Part shown: piece after piece, positions 33,699 to 41,766 of the stretch | How the letters are laid out: each line of letters opens with the position of its first letter | Numbering within the stretch: position 1 is the stretch's first letter | Made by a program: the position numbers and the translations under genes | Assembly (NCBI GenBank): GCA_016710885.1 | Contig: JADJUC010000012.1 | Span: 1-64,000, forward strand | Direction: 5' to 3' | Length of the DNA: 64,000 nucleotides | Source of the DNA: Candidatus Proximibacter danicus | Lineage (GTDB): Bacteria > Pseudomonadota > Gammaproteobacteria > Burkholderiales > Rhodocyclaceae | The notes under the pieces: model-generated | Seen by the model: only the letters and a program-made list of their open reading frames with translations | Told to the model about the DNA's origin: nothing | Databases searched by the model: none

Positions 33699-34713
33699 TT
33701 TCGTGTTCCCCGACCGCCTCGACTACAAGCTCGCAACTGACGCAGGGGTCGAGCGCAAGCGCCAAGCGGCGCGCCAGCATTGCCGCCGCATCGCGCGTTG
33801 CCGCCAGGCTGCCGACGATTTCGCCGACAAAAGCACCCCGCGGATGGAAATTCCATTCTGTGGGGGCAACGATAACATAGGCCTCTACCCGGTCGTCCTT
33901 GACCTGGGTCAGATGCAGCAACAAGCCGCGCGCCGTTTCAACACGTGCCAGGCCGATGCCTGCGCTCACTGGCGCCGCCCCGAGCCACCCCAGCAGCAGC
34001 GAGGGGTCGAGCAGCGCCTGCGCCAGAAAACGCAGGTCGGCACGGCGGGCGGCCACTCGGGCGGCCACCCGGCGGTGATCGGCCAGTAGGGCAACGACCT
34101 CCGGGTCTGCAGCCTGACGGGCCAACGGCCCAGTTTCCGCCGGCTGCCCGCCCAGCATGGGTGCTTCGGCGAAGACGCTATCGACACCGATCGCTGTCCA
34201 GGCGTCGGCATCGCGCCATGGCAGCAGTTGCGCTGGGGCGGCAACTGCACGTTCCGGGCAGGGAAATTCGGCCAGCGACGGCAGCCATTGCAACAGCTCC
34301 CGCGCGAACAGCGCCTCTTCCTGCGGGGTTTTGAGCGACAGCAAGTGCTTGCGCCAGCGCAGGAATGTTTCCTTTTCCTGCATCCCGCCTGACAAGGGGG
34401 GCCAGTCCAGCAGCAGGCGCCATAAGTGTTCGCCAATGGCTTCGCGTGCCACGCCCCGGCACAACTGCTCGGCAAGCGCAGCGCCATCCTCGCCCCGGGC
34501 CGCAGCCGTCGCCAGTTTTGCTGCAGCCCCCTGGGCATGGCCGCAAAGGCTGAACAGACGCGGTGCCAATGCTTCCACCTCCGCTACTGACCGCCCTTCC
34601 AGAAGGTGCGCCGCTTTGGGTCGACGGCATTCGACGCGGGCCGCCACGATCTGCCCACCGCTCCAGTCTACTGTCAGTTGAACGCCACCCTGATCCACCG
34701 ATAAACCCCTCAT
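33691..34713 (-). CDS. hoxV: HoxV/HupK-type hydrogenase assembly protein
   Basis: A 340-residue protein related to a degenerate hydrogenase large subunit. The C-terminus LALALDPCVSCELVV retains a DPCxxC motif, and the preceding VIVAPTEWNFHPRGAFVGE matches the large-subunit segment seen in HoxC. The N-terminal Ni-binding CxxC is absent; only LFSLCGHAQG remains. HoxV/HupK proteins act as scaffolds for the Fe(CN)2CO centre on its way to the membrane-bound hydrogenase. It is the first gene of the minus-strand transcription unit. The start MRGLSVDQGG (34713) is preferred over open codons upstream. Confidence 0.85.
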   Translation of the reverse strand: MRGLSVDQGGVQLTVDWSGGQIVAARVECRRPKAAHLLEGRSVAEVEALAPRLFSLCGHAQGAAAKLATAAARGEDGAALAEQLCRGVAREAIGEHLWRLLLDWPPLSGGMQEKETFLRWRKHLLSLKTPQEEALFARELLQWLPSLAEFPCPERAVAAPAQLLPWRDADAWTAIGVDSVFAEAPMLGGQPAETGPLARQAADPEVVALLADHRRVAARVAARRADLRFLAQALLDPSLLLGWLGAAPVSAGIGLARVETARGLLLHLTQVKDDRVEAYVIVAPTEWNFHPRGAFVGEIVGSLAATRDAAAMLARRLALALDPCVSCELVVEAVGEHENA

Positions 34714-34753
34714 ATGAAAGAACAAACAATAGGCAATAGTCTTTGCGGCGATT

Positions 34754-34767
34754 TTGATTCTGGTCAA
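34754..34767. promoter_or_regulatory. FNR/ANR-like box between hoxV and ccmA
   Basis: TTGAT-TCTG-GTCAA matches the consensus TTGAT-N4-ATCAA at nine of ten half-site positions. It lies 41 bp upstream of the hoxV start and 59 bp before the ccmA start, in the divergent promoter region, so it could serve either or both units. Anaerobic control is inferred from the motif only. Confidence 0.55.
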
Positions 34768-34825
34768 TCTGCGACTAAACTTGCGCCTTCAGAATAGCGT
34801 CCTGCCTCACCTCCCCGGAATCTGC

Positions 34826-35440
34826 ATGCTCGAAGCCTCCAACCTGGAATGCGTACGCGGCGAACGCCGCCTGTTCGCAGGCGTCGGCTTTCGCCTCGAA
34901 GGCGGCGAGATGCTGTTCCTGCAGGGCAGGAACGGTTCCGGCAAGACAACGCTGCTACGCATGATCTGCGGCCTGACGCACCCGGTCGCCGGCGAGATCC
35001 GCTGGAAGGGTGAAACGATTGGTGCACTGGGCGAAGAATTTCGCGAGGAGCTTTGCTATCTCGGCCACCTCAACGCAATCAAGGAAGAGCTGACGCCACT
35101 GGAAAACCTGACCGCTTCGGCCAGACTGGCTGGCGAAACACTATCCGAGGATGAAGCACTGGATGCGCTGGAAGCCGTTGGCCTGCTCGGGCGCGAGGAC
35201 CTGGCCTGCAAATACCTGTCGCAGGGGCAGAAGCGGCGCGTTGCGCTGTCGCGACTGGTACATGAAAAGCGCGCCCTGTGGGTGCTCGATGAACCATTTG
35301 TGGCACTCGACATAGCGGCTGTCGCCTGGCTCGCCGGGCTGATCGGTGCGCACCTGCAGCGCGGCGGCATGGCGGTGCTGACGACGCACCAGGCGGTGGA
35401 GATTCCGGCCGGACAAGTGCGGGAATTGATGCTCTCATGA
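34826..35440 (+). CDS. ccmA: Cytochrome c maturation ATPase CcmA
   Basis: A 204-residue ABC ATPase that with CcmB drives release of heme-loaded CcmE from CcmC/D. Walker A is GRNGSGKTTLLRMI, the signature is LSQGQKRRVALSRL and Walker B is LWVLDEPFVALD. The start MLEASNLECVRGERRLF is at 34826. It overlaps ccmB by 4 nt and opens the plus-strand ccm operon, divergent from hoxV. Confidence 0.96.
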   Translation: MLEASNLECVRGERRLFAGVGFRLEGGEMLFLQGRNGSGKTTLLRMICGLTHPVAGEIRWKGETIGALGEEFREELCYLGHLNAIKEELTPLENLTASARLAGETLSEDEALDALEAVGLLGREDLACKYLSQGQKRRVALSRLVHEKRALWVLDEPFVALDIAAVAWLAGLIGAHLQRGGMAVLTTHQAVEIPAGQVRELMLS

Positions 35441-36104
35441 TCGGCACGATTACCGCCGTCACGGCGCGCGATTTGAAGCTGGCCATGCGCCGGCAGGCCG
35501 ACATCGTCTCGGTACTGTTCTTTTTCATCATCGTCGCCAGCCTCTTTCCGCTCGGCATCGGCCCCGAGCCTGACCTGCTGCGCAAGCTGGCACCCGGCGT
35601 GCTGTGGGTGGGTGCCTTGCTGGCCACCATGCTGTCGCTGCCGCGCCTTTTTGCCGATGACTTCCGTGACGGCACGCTGGAACAACTGGTGCTGGCGCCG
35701 CAACCGCTGGGACTGACGGTAATCGGCAAGGTACTGGCGCACTGGCTGGTCTCCGGTCTGCCGCTGGCGCTGCTGGCACCGGTACTGGGGCTGCAGTTCG
35801 ACCTGAGCACGGATGCGCTGTTGGTGCTGACCGTGTCGCTGCTGATCGGCACGCCGGCCCTGTCCGGCATCGGCGCCATCGGTGCGGCGCTGACATTGGG
35901 CCTGCGTGGCGGCGGCGTGCTGGTGTCGCTGCTGGTGCTGCCGCTGTATATTCCGGTGCTGATCTTCGGCGCCGGCGCGTAGACGCCACCGTCAGCGGTC
36001 TCGGCGCCGAGGCACACCTGTCGATCCTCGGCGCACTGGCCATCGGGGGCGTATTTTTTGCGCCGTGGGCGACCGCGGCGGCTTTGAGAATTGCACTGGA
36101 ATGA
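35437..36104 (+). CDS. ccmB: Heme exporter membrane subunit CcmB (one-base frameshift near the end)
   Basis: The main frame (181 residues to a TAG at 35980-35982) is a clear CcmB: MIGTITAVTARDLKLAMRRQ, the motif FADDFRDGTLEQL and VLPLYIPVLIFGAGA. Adding one G at about 35978 turns GCGTAGACGCC into A-V-D-A and continues the family C-terminus (VSGLGAEAHLSILGALAIGG, ATAAALRIALE) to a TGA at 36102-36104, giving the usual length of about 221. As sequenced, the last helix is lost. A sequencing indel is likely because the rest of ccm is intact. Confidence 0.92.
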
Positions 36105-36117
36105 AAACAAACCATTC

Positions 36118-36200
36118 ACCACAGAGACACAGAGACACAGAGAAGAGCACAGAGAAAACTTTTTCTTGAGGTTTCCTCTGTGTCGCTGTGCCTCTGTGGT
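36118..36200. repeat. CACAGAGACACAGAG hairpin repeat, copy C (ccmB/ccmC junction)
   Basis: Left arm ACCACAGAGACACAGAGAC at 36118, right arm ending GCTGTGCCTCTGTGGT at 36200, with a few mismatches. The left flank AACCATTCACC is shared with copy D. It occupies the 113-bp gap between ccmB and ccmC. Confidence 0.92.
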
Positions 36201-36217
36201 TACAGAGATTTTTTCTA

Positions 36218-36982
36218 ATGAACAATCGACTGATCAACTGGTTCAAGTACGCTTCGCCGCAGAGTTTCTACCCGCTCGCCGGCAAGATGATCCCTTGGTT
36301 CGCGGCACTGGCCGTCGTTTTCGGCGTTGCCGGCCTGTGGCTGGGCATGGTCGTCGCCCCCACCGACTTCCAGCAGGGCGAGGGCTACCGCATCATCTTC
36401 ATCCACGTGCCGGCCTCGTGGATGAGCATGTTCATCTATCTGGTCATGGCTTTCTGGGCCGCCCTCGGGCTGGCCTACAACACCCGCCTGTCGGGCATGA
36501 TGGCGCAGGCACTGGCGCCGACCGGCGCACTGATGGCCTTCCTGTCGCTGTGGACCGGCGCCCTGTGGGGCAAGCCGATGTGGGGCACCTGGTGGGTCTG
36601 GGATGCCCGGCTGACTTCGGAACTGATCCTGCTCTTCCTCTACATCGGCTTCATCGCCCTGCAGGCCTCGATCGACGACCCGCGCCGGGCCGACAAGGCC
36701 GGCGCCGTGCTGGCGCTGGTCGGCGTGGTGAACATCCCGATCATCTATTTCTCGGTCAAGTGGTGGAACACCCTGCATCAGGGCTCCTCGGTGAGCCTGA
36801 CCAAATCCCCGTCAATGGCCATGCTGATGCTCTGGAGCATGCTGCTGATGGCGTTGTGCTTCTGGATGTACAGCATCGCCGTGGCACTCTACCGGGCGCG
36901 CAGCATCATGCTGGAGCGCGAGCGCGGCACGGAGTGGGTGAAGGAAGTGCTCGCCGCAGAAGGTGAAGGAGTAGCCAAATGA
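36218..36982 (+). CDS. ccmC: Heme transporter/handling protein CcmC
   Basis: A 254-residue, six-helix heme-handling protein that loads heme onto CcmE. The tryptophan-rich signature is WGKPMWGTWWVWDARLTSEL. Flanking His are seen in IIFIHVPASWMSM and WNTLHQGSSVS. The start MNNRLINWFKYASP at 36218 lies just after hairpin repeat C; an upstream in-frame ATG at 36188 lies within the repeat and is unlikely. It overlaps ccmD by 4 nt. Confidence 0.96.
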   Translation: MNNRLINWFKYASPQSFYPLAGKMIPWFAALAVVFGVAGLWLGMVVAPTDFQQGEGYRIIFIHVPASWMSMFIYLVMAFWAALGLAYNTRLSGMMAQALAPTGALMAFLSLWTGALWGKPMWGTWWVWDARLTSELILLFLYIGFIALQASIDDPRRADKAGAVLALVGVVNIPIIYFSVKWWNTLHQGSSVSLTKSPSMAMLMLWSMLLMALCFWMYSIAVALYRARSIMLERERGTEWVKEVLAAEGEGVAK

Positions 36983-37170
36983 CCATTCACTGGAACAGTT
37001 TTTCCGAGTTTCTGGCCATGGGCGGCTACGGTGTCTATGTCTGGGGTTCATTCGGCGTAAACGCTTTGATCATGATTGTTGAACCGATCATGGCTGTTCA
37101 GCGTCGAAAGAGTCTTGTTGCCCGGCTGAAACGTCAGAGCCGGGCGGCTGATCGTAACAAGGAGTCGTAA
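36979..37170 (+). CDS. ccmD: Heme exporter protein CcmD
   Basis: A 63-residue single-helix protein, MTIHWNSFSEFLAMGGYGVY followed by VWGSFGVNALIMIVEPIMA, matching CcmD (FLAMGGYGxYVW). The C-terminal tail is basic. It stabilises CcmC and helps release holo-CcmE. Its stop abuts the TTG start of ccmE. Confidence 0.93.
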   Translation: MTIHWNSFSEFLAMGGYGVYVWGSFGVNALIMIVEPIMAVQRRKSLVARLKRQSRAADRNKES

Positions 37171-37607
37171 TTGAAAGCCCGTCAGAAACGCATCGCCCTC
37201 ATTGTCGGCGGCCTCGCCGCCCTCGGTCTTGCCGCCGTGCTCGTGCTCAACGCACTCAACAGCAACATCGCCCTCTACATTTCGCCAACCGATGTCGCCG
37301 CCGGCAAGGCGCCGCAGGGCAAGCCGTTCCGCATCGGCGGCATGGTCAAGGAAGGTTCGGTCAAGCGCGAGGCAGATGGCGTCACTGTCGGCTTCATCGT
37401 TACCGATACCGAAAAAGATATCGCGGTTGCCTACAAGGGCATCCTGCCTGACCTGTTCAAGGAAGGGAAAGGTGTCGTCGCCCAGGGCAAAATGGCCGAC
37501 GGCCGCTTCGTGGCGACCGAAGTCTTGGCCAAACACGACGAGAACTACATGCCGCCGGAAGCCGCCAAGGCGCTCGGCGATGACCTGCCAACAAGCCCGG
37601 CTACTGA
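37171..37607 (+). CDS. ccmE: Periplasmic heme chaperone CcmE (C-terminal frameshift as sequenced)
   Basis: The TTG start at 37171 follows AAGGAG and gives MKARQKRIALIVGGLAALGL, a membrane anchor. The OB-fold has GKPFRIGGMVKEGSVKR and the heme-attaching His in LAKHDENYMPPEAAKAL. The frame as written runs on into ccmF; adding one A at CCAACAAG (about 37592) gives a natural ending PNKPGY and a TGA at 37605-37607, 11 bp before ccmF. The indel lies in an A-run, so a sequencing error is likely. CcmE covalently carries heme to CcmF. Confidence 0.92.
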
Positions 37608-37618
37608 AACGGCAAATC

Positions 37619-39610
37619 ATGATCCCCGAACTCGGTCACTTCGCGCTCATCCTCGCGCTTGTCGTTTCGTTGCTGCAGGGCGTCCTGCCGCTTGTCGGCG
37701 CCCATCGCAACCGCCTCGCCTGGATCGGCTTTGCCCGCCCGGCCTCGCAAACGGCGGCACTGCTGCTGACGATCGCCTATGCTTGCCTGACCTGGGCCTT
37801 CGTTAATAACGATTTTTCGGTCAGTTACGTTGCCAACCACTCGAATTCGCTGCTGCCCATTCAATACCGCATTGCCGGCGTCTGGGGTGGGCACGAGGGT
37901 TCGCTGCTTCTCTGGGTGCTGCTGCTCGGCTGGTGGACCTTTGCCGTAACGCTACTCTCGCGCCAGTTGCCGGAAGCCATGGTGGCTCGAGTGCTGGCCA
38001 CGCTGGGCTTGGTGACTGCCGGCTTCCTGCTGTTCATCCTGTTTACCTCCAATCCCTTCGAGCGCCTGCTGCCCGGCGCGGCGGAAGGTCGTGACCTGAA
38101 CCCGCTGCTGCAGGATCCGGGCCTCGTCATTCACCCACCGCTCCTCTACATGGGCTACGTCGGCTTCTCGGTCGCCTACGCCTTCGCCATCGCCGCGCTG
38201 CTCTCGGGGCAGCTCGACGCGGCCTGGGCCCGCTGGTCGCGGCCGTGGACGACTGCGGCGTGGATCTTCCTGACCCTCGGCATTGCCATGGGCTCGTGGT
38301 GGGCCTATTACGAACTCGGCTGGGGCGGCTGGTGGTTCTGGGACCCGGTCGAAAACGCTTCCTTCATGCCCTGGCTGGTCGGCACGGCGCTGGTGCACAG
38401 CCTGGCGGTCACGGAAAAGCGCGGCAGCTTCAAGAACTGGACGGTGCTGCTGGCAATCTCGGCCTTCTCGCTGTCGCTGCTCGGCACCTTCCTGGTGCGC
38501 TCGGGCGTGCTGACTTCGGTGCATGCCTTTGCCACCGACCCGACGCGCGGCATTTTCATCCTGGTCTTCCTCGTCGCCGTCATCGGCTCGTCGCTGGCGC
38601 TGTTCGCCTGGCGCGCGCCGAAGGTCGGGCTGGGCGGCCGCTTCGGCCTGGTTTCGCGCGAATCGCTGTTGCTGACCAACAACGTGCTGCTGGTCGTCGC
38701 CTGCGCCTCCGTGCTGCTCGGCACCCTTTACCCGCTGCTGATCGATGCCATCGGCGCCGGCAAGATCTCGGTCGGCCCGCCTTATTTCGATGCCGTATTT
38801 GCACCGCTGATGGTGCCGGCGCTGTTCCTGATGGGGGTTGGCCCCTTCGCACGCTGGAAGGAAGCCAATGCTGCCGAGCTGATGCGCACCTTGCGTTGGG
38901 CCTTTGTTGCCGCCATTGTCGTCGCTATCGTGCTGCCCTTTATTTATGGCAGCTGGAAGCCGCTGACGGCGCTCGGCATCCTGCTCGCGGCGTGGATCGT
39001 CTTTGCCGGCCTGATCAACTTTGTCGACCGGGTGCAATCCACCCGAGCCGGCCGCCCCTTCATTGCCGCAGCGCTCAAGCAACCACGCCACTTCTTCGGC
39101 ATGCACGTCGCGCATATCGGCATCGCCGTATTTGTTGTCGGCGTCACCATGGTGCAGAGCTACCAGGAAGAGAAGGACGTGAAGATGGCGCCGGGCGAAA
39201 CAGTCAGCGTGGCCGGCTACGAATTCCGCTTCAACGGCGTTCATGAAGTCAAGGGACCGAACTACGTAGCGTTGGCCGGTGACTTCGACCTGCTGAAGAA
39301 TGGTCAGCTGGTGCGCAAGATGTATCCGGAGAAGCGGACTTACGCCTCCTCCGGCATGCCGATGACCGAAGCTGCCATCGATGCCGGCTTGCTGCGCGAC
39401 CTCTATGTTTCGCTGGGCGAACCGATTGACCGCCTGCTGCCGGAAGGCGAATGGGCTGTCCGTGTTTATCACAAGCCCTTCGTCGACTGGATATGGGGCG
39501 GCTGCGTGCTGATGGCACTGGGCGGCCTGCTGGCCATTCTCGATCGTCGCTATCGCATCCGTTCGCAAGCCAGCGCGGCAACTACCACCGAAAACAGGCA
39601 GCCTGCATGA
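37619..39610 (+). CDS. ccmF: Cytochrome c heme lyase subunit CcmF
   Basis: A 663-residue polytopic protein. The start MIPELGHFALILALVVSL is at 37619. The WWD domain is WAYYELGWGGWWFWDPVENA. Conserved His regions include LVIHPPLLYMGYVGFS and VRSGVLTSVHAFATDP. CcmF receives heme from CcmE and ligates it to apocytochrome CxxCH sites, such as those of NapB, NapC and the tandem cytochromes downstream. The stop overlaps the ccmG start (ATGA). Confidence 0.97.
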   Translation: MIPELGHFALILALVVSLLQGVLPLVGAHRNRLAWIGFARPASQTAALLLTIAYACLTWAFVNNDFSVSYVANHSNSLLPIQYRIAGVWGGHEGSLLLWVLLLGWWTFAVTLLSRQLPEAMVARVLATLGLVTAGFLLFILFTSNPFERLLPGAAEGRDLNPLLQDPGLVIHPPLLYMGYVGFSVAYAFAIAALLSGQLDAAWARWSRPWTTAAWIFLTLGIAMGSWWAYYELGWGGWWFWDPVENASFMPWLVGTALVHSLAVTEKRGSFKNWTVLLAISAFSLSLLGTFLVRSGVLTSVHAFATDPTRGIFILVFLVAVIGSSLALFAWRAPKVGLGGRFGLVSRESLLLTNNVLLVVACASVLLGTLYPLLIDAIGAGKISVGPPYFDAVFAPLMVPALFLMGVGPFARWKEANAAELMRTLRWAFVAAIVVAIVLPFIYGSWKPLTALGILLAAWIVFAGLINFVDRVQSTRAGRPFIAAALKQPRHFFGMHVAHIGIAVFVVGVTMVQSYQEEKDVKMAPGETVSVAGYEFRFNGVHEVKGPNYVALAGDFDLLKNGQLVRKMYPEKRTYASSGMPMTEAAIDAGLLRDLYVSLGEPIDRLLPEGEWAVRVYHKPFVDWIWGGCVLMALGGLLAILDRRYRIRSQASAATTTENRQPA

Positions 39611-40188
39611 ACAAATTCCTCTGGCCTCTGGTCGGCTTTGCCGCGCTTGTCGTTCTGCTCGCCGTCGGCCTCAACCTCAATCCGCGCGACGTTCCCTCGC
39701 CGCTCGTCGGCAAACCGGCCGCCACCTTCTCGCTACCCGTACTCGGCGCGGATCGGAAATTCGGCCCCGAAGACATGCAGGGCAAGGTCTGGCTGCTCAA
39801 CGTCTGGGCCTCGTGGTGCGTTTCGTGCCGCGCCGAACACCCGATCCTCGTCGAGTTCTCGAAGAAGATCGACGTGCCGGTGATCGGCCTCAACTACAAG
39901 GAAGTGCGCGGCGACGGCGAGATCGACATGAGCAAGACCGATGGCGAAACCGAAGCGAAGCTGGCCCGCGAACGCGCTGCCAAATGGCTGAAGCAGCACG
40001 GCAATCCCTACCAGCTCTCGGTGCTCGATCTCGATGGGCGCGTCGGCATCGATTACGGCGTCTACGGTGTGCCGGAAACCTACATCATCGACAAAGCCGG
40101 CATCATCCGCATGAAGCACACCGGGCCGGTGACGCCGGATATCCTCTCGACCAAGATCCTGCCGCTGGTGGCGGAGCTGAACAAATGA
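39607..40188 (+). CDS. ccmG: Thiol:disulfide oxidoreductase CcmG/DsbE
   Basis: A 193-residue membrane-anchored thioredoxin-fold protein. The anchor is FLWPLVGFAALVVLLAVGL, the active site is VWASWCVSCRAEHPIL, and the GVPETYIIDKAG segment carries the cis-Pro. It keeps apocytochrome CxxCH cysteines reduced. The stop overlaps the ccmH start (ATGA). Confidence 0.96.
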   Translation: MNKFLWPLVGFAALVVLLAVGLNLNPRDVPSPLVGKPAATFSLPVLGADRKFGPEDMQGKVWLLNVWASWCVSCRAEHPILVEFSKKIDVPVIGLNYKEVRGDGEIDMSKTDGETEAKLARERAAKWLKQHGNPYQLSVLDLDGRVGIDYGVYGVPETYIIDKAGIIRMKHTGPVTPDILSTKILPLVAELNK

Positions 40189-40757
40189 CAGCGAAACCAT
40201 TCGCCACAGAGACATGCCGCGAAGCAAATCCCGCGGGACAGAGACACAAAGAAAATTCCCCCCCCTGCGCCGCTGTTTTTTTTGCGGTTCTCTGTGCGCT
40301 CTTCGTCTCTGTGGTCAATCCGGTTTTTGCCAAGGAAGCCGCGCCGCTGGCCGCCGACCCGCTGACCGAGAAACGCCTGATGGCGATCTCTGCCGAATTG
40401 CGTTGCCTGGTCTGCCAGAATCAGACCATTGCCGACTCGAATGCCGACCTCGCCAACGATTTTCGCCGCGAAATCCGCACGATGATCAATCAGGGGCGCT
40501 CGGATCAGGAGATTCTCGACTTCATGGTGGCGCGTTACGGCGATTTCGTCCGCTATCGTCCGCCGATGAAGGGCACGACGATTCTGCTCTGGCTTGGCCC
40601 GGGCCTGCTGCTCGTCCTCGGCCTGACGGTGCTGGTCCGCTATCTTCGTCGCCGTAATGATGCCATCTCCGATTCCAAGCTTTCGCCAGAGGAGCAACGG
40701 CAGATCGACGCCCTGCTCACCCCCTCCCAGGACAGCCAAGGTAACAAGCCGCAATGA
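40185..40757 (+). CDS. ccmH: Cytochrome c maturation protein CcmH with repeat-derived signal peptide
   Basis: A 190-residue CcmH/CycL. The mature part has LRCLVCQNQTIADSNADLAN (LRCxxCQ motif) and a C-terminal helix ILLWLGPGLLLVLGLTVLVR. The only good start, ATG at 40185, overlaps the ccmG stop. The next 44 codons run through hairpin repeat copy D: MTAKPFATETCREANPAGQR is coded by its left arm and inner module, and the hydrophobic FFAVLCALFVSVVNPVFA by its right arm and flank, giving a plausible signal peptide cleaved before KEAAPL. No other signal is available downstream, so the repeat appears to have supplied the export signal. Confidence 0.92.
   Translation: MTAKPFATETCREANPAGQRHKENSPPCAAVFFAVLCALFVSVVNPVFAKEAAPLAADPLTEKRLMAISAELRCLVCQNQTIADSNADLANDFRREIRTMINQGRSDQEILDFMVARYGDFVRYRPPMKGTTILLWLGPGLLLVLGLTVLVRYLRRRNDAISDSKLSPEEQRQIDALLTPSQDSQGNKPQ
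40203..40315. repeat. CACAGAGACACAGAG hairpin repeat, copy D (inside the 5' end of ccmH)
   Basis: Left arm GCCACAGAGACATGCCGCG at 40203, the same GCGAAGCAAATCCCGCGGGA module as copy B, and a diverged right arm ending CGTCTCTGTGGT at 40315. The left flank AAACCATTC matches copy C. It is translated in frame as the CcmH N-terminus. Confidence 0.9.
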
Positions 40758-41605
40758 CTATTTTTATCGCCCTGGCGACGCTGATGACGGTTGCCGTTGC
40801 CATTTTGCTGGCCATTCCGCTGCTGCGCCGGCCCAAGTCAGCCACCGTAACCGGCGTCGATCGCAGCACGATCAACCTTGGCATCTTCCGTGACCAGCTT
40901 GCCGAACTTGAAGCCGAGCACAACGAGGGCTCGCTTACTGCCGCCGACTTCGAGCAGGCAAAAATCGAGTTGCAACGCCGCCTGCTTGAGGATGTGAAGC
41001 CGGAAGCCTTGCCGGGCAAGGAATCCGCCCCCAGTCGCAAGACGGCCCTGGTCATCTGCCTGCTGCTCCCCCTCGCGGGCCTTGGTGGTTACGCCATGCT
41101 TGGCCAACCCAAGGCACTCGACCCCGAACAGACGAAGCCGCATCAGCAAATCACGGCGGCGCAGATCGAAGGCATGGTCAGCAAACTCGCCGCCCGGCTG
41201 AAAGAGAACCCGGACGATGCCAAAGGTTGGGTCATGCTGGCCCGCTCCTACAAGATGATGGAACGCTATCCGGAAGCTGCAGAAGCCTATAGCCACGCCA
41301 CCACACTCGTTGACAAGGATCCGACCCTGCTCGCCGACTATGCGGAATTGCTCGCCATCACCGGAGAAGGCTTCAAGGGCAAACCGACGGAGCTGATCAA
41401 CAAGGCCCTCAAACTTGCGCCAGAAGACCCTCAGGTCCTGCTGTTGGCTGGCGCTGCCGCCGGCGAACGTGGCGATTTCAAGGCTTCCGTTTCCTACTGG
41501 GAAAAGGTGCTGACGCAGCTGGAACCGGGGTCCGAAGAGGCCCAGGCAATTGCGGGGGCCATCGCCCAGGCCAGGGAAGCCGCCCTGCAGCAAAAGCCTC
41601 GCTGA
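40754..41605 (+). CDS. ccmI: Cytochrome c biogenesis TPR protein CcmI
   Basis: A 283-residue protein. Two N-terminal helices, FIALATLMTVAVAILLAIPL and TALVICLLLPLAGLGGYAML, flank a cytoplasmic loop with NLGIFRDQLAELEAEHNEG, as in CcmI/CycH. The C-terminal TPR region includes AKGWVMLARSYKMMERYPEA. It holds apocytochromes for the heme lyase. It overlaps ccmH by 4 nt and ends the ccm operon. Confidence 0.93.
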   Translation: MTIFIALATLMTVAVAILLAIPLLRRPKSATVTGVDRSTINLGIFRDQLAELEAEHNEGSLTAADFEQAKIELQRRLLEDVKPEALPGKESAPSRKTALVICLLLPLAGLGGYAMLGQPKALDPEQTKPHQQITAAQIEGMVSKLAARLKENPDDAKGWVMLARSYKMMERYPEAAEAYSHATTLVDKDPTLLADYAELLAITGEGFKGKPTELINKALKLAPEDPQVLLLAGAAAGERGDFKASVSYWEKVLTQLEPGSEEAQAIAGAIAQAREAALQQKPR

Positions 41606-41643
41606 ACGCCGCCGCCCAACACCTTACCAAAATTAGGGATTTG

Positions 41644-41657
41644 TTAACCCAGATCAA
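41644..41657 (+). promoter_or_regulatory. Weak FNR-like half-site element upstream of napC
   Basis: TTAAC-CCAG-ATCAA has one perfect (ATCAA) and one degenerate half-site, 110-123 bp before the napC start in the 161-bp gap after ccmI. The rest of the gap shows no other clear signal. Confidence 0.3.
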
Positions 41658-41766
41658 AACCCTTACAGGTTGTAGGTAGATAGACTCCACCCCACTAATG
41701 AATGCCGACCTTCGAGTGCCTGAAGGCCGGCAAAAATCTATAAAGATGACGAGAGGGGTTTCACAA

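Noticed and set aside
34714..34825. Sigma-54 promoter upstream of hoxV
   Set aside because: No GG-N10-GC element with acceptable flanks was found on the minus strand in this gap; only the FNR-like box is supported.
37952..39568. 538-residue minus-strand open frame
   Set aside because: Shadow of ccmF.
23673..40315. CACAGAG repeats as a CRISPR array
   Set aside because: Copies are kilobases apart, palindromic and sit between genes; there are no regular spacers and no cas genes.
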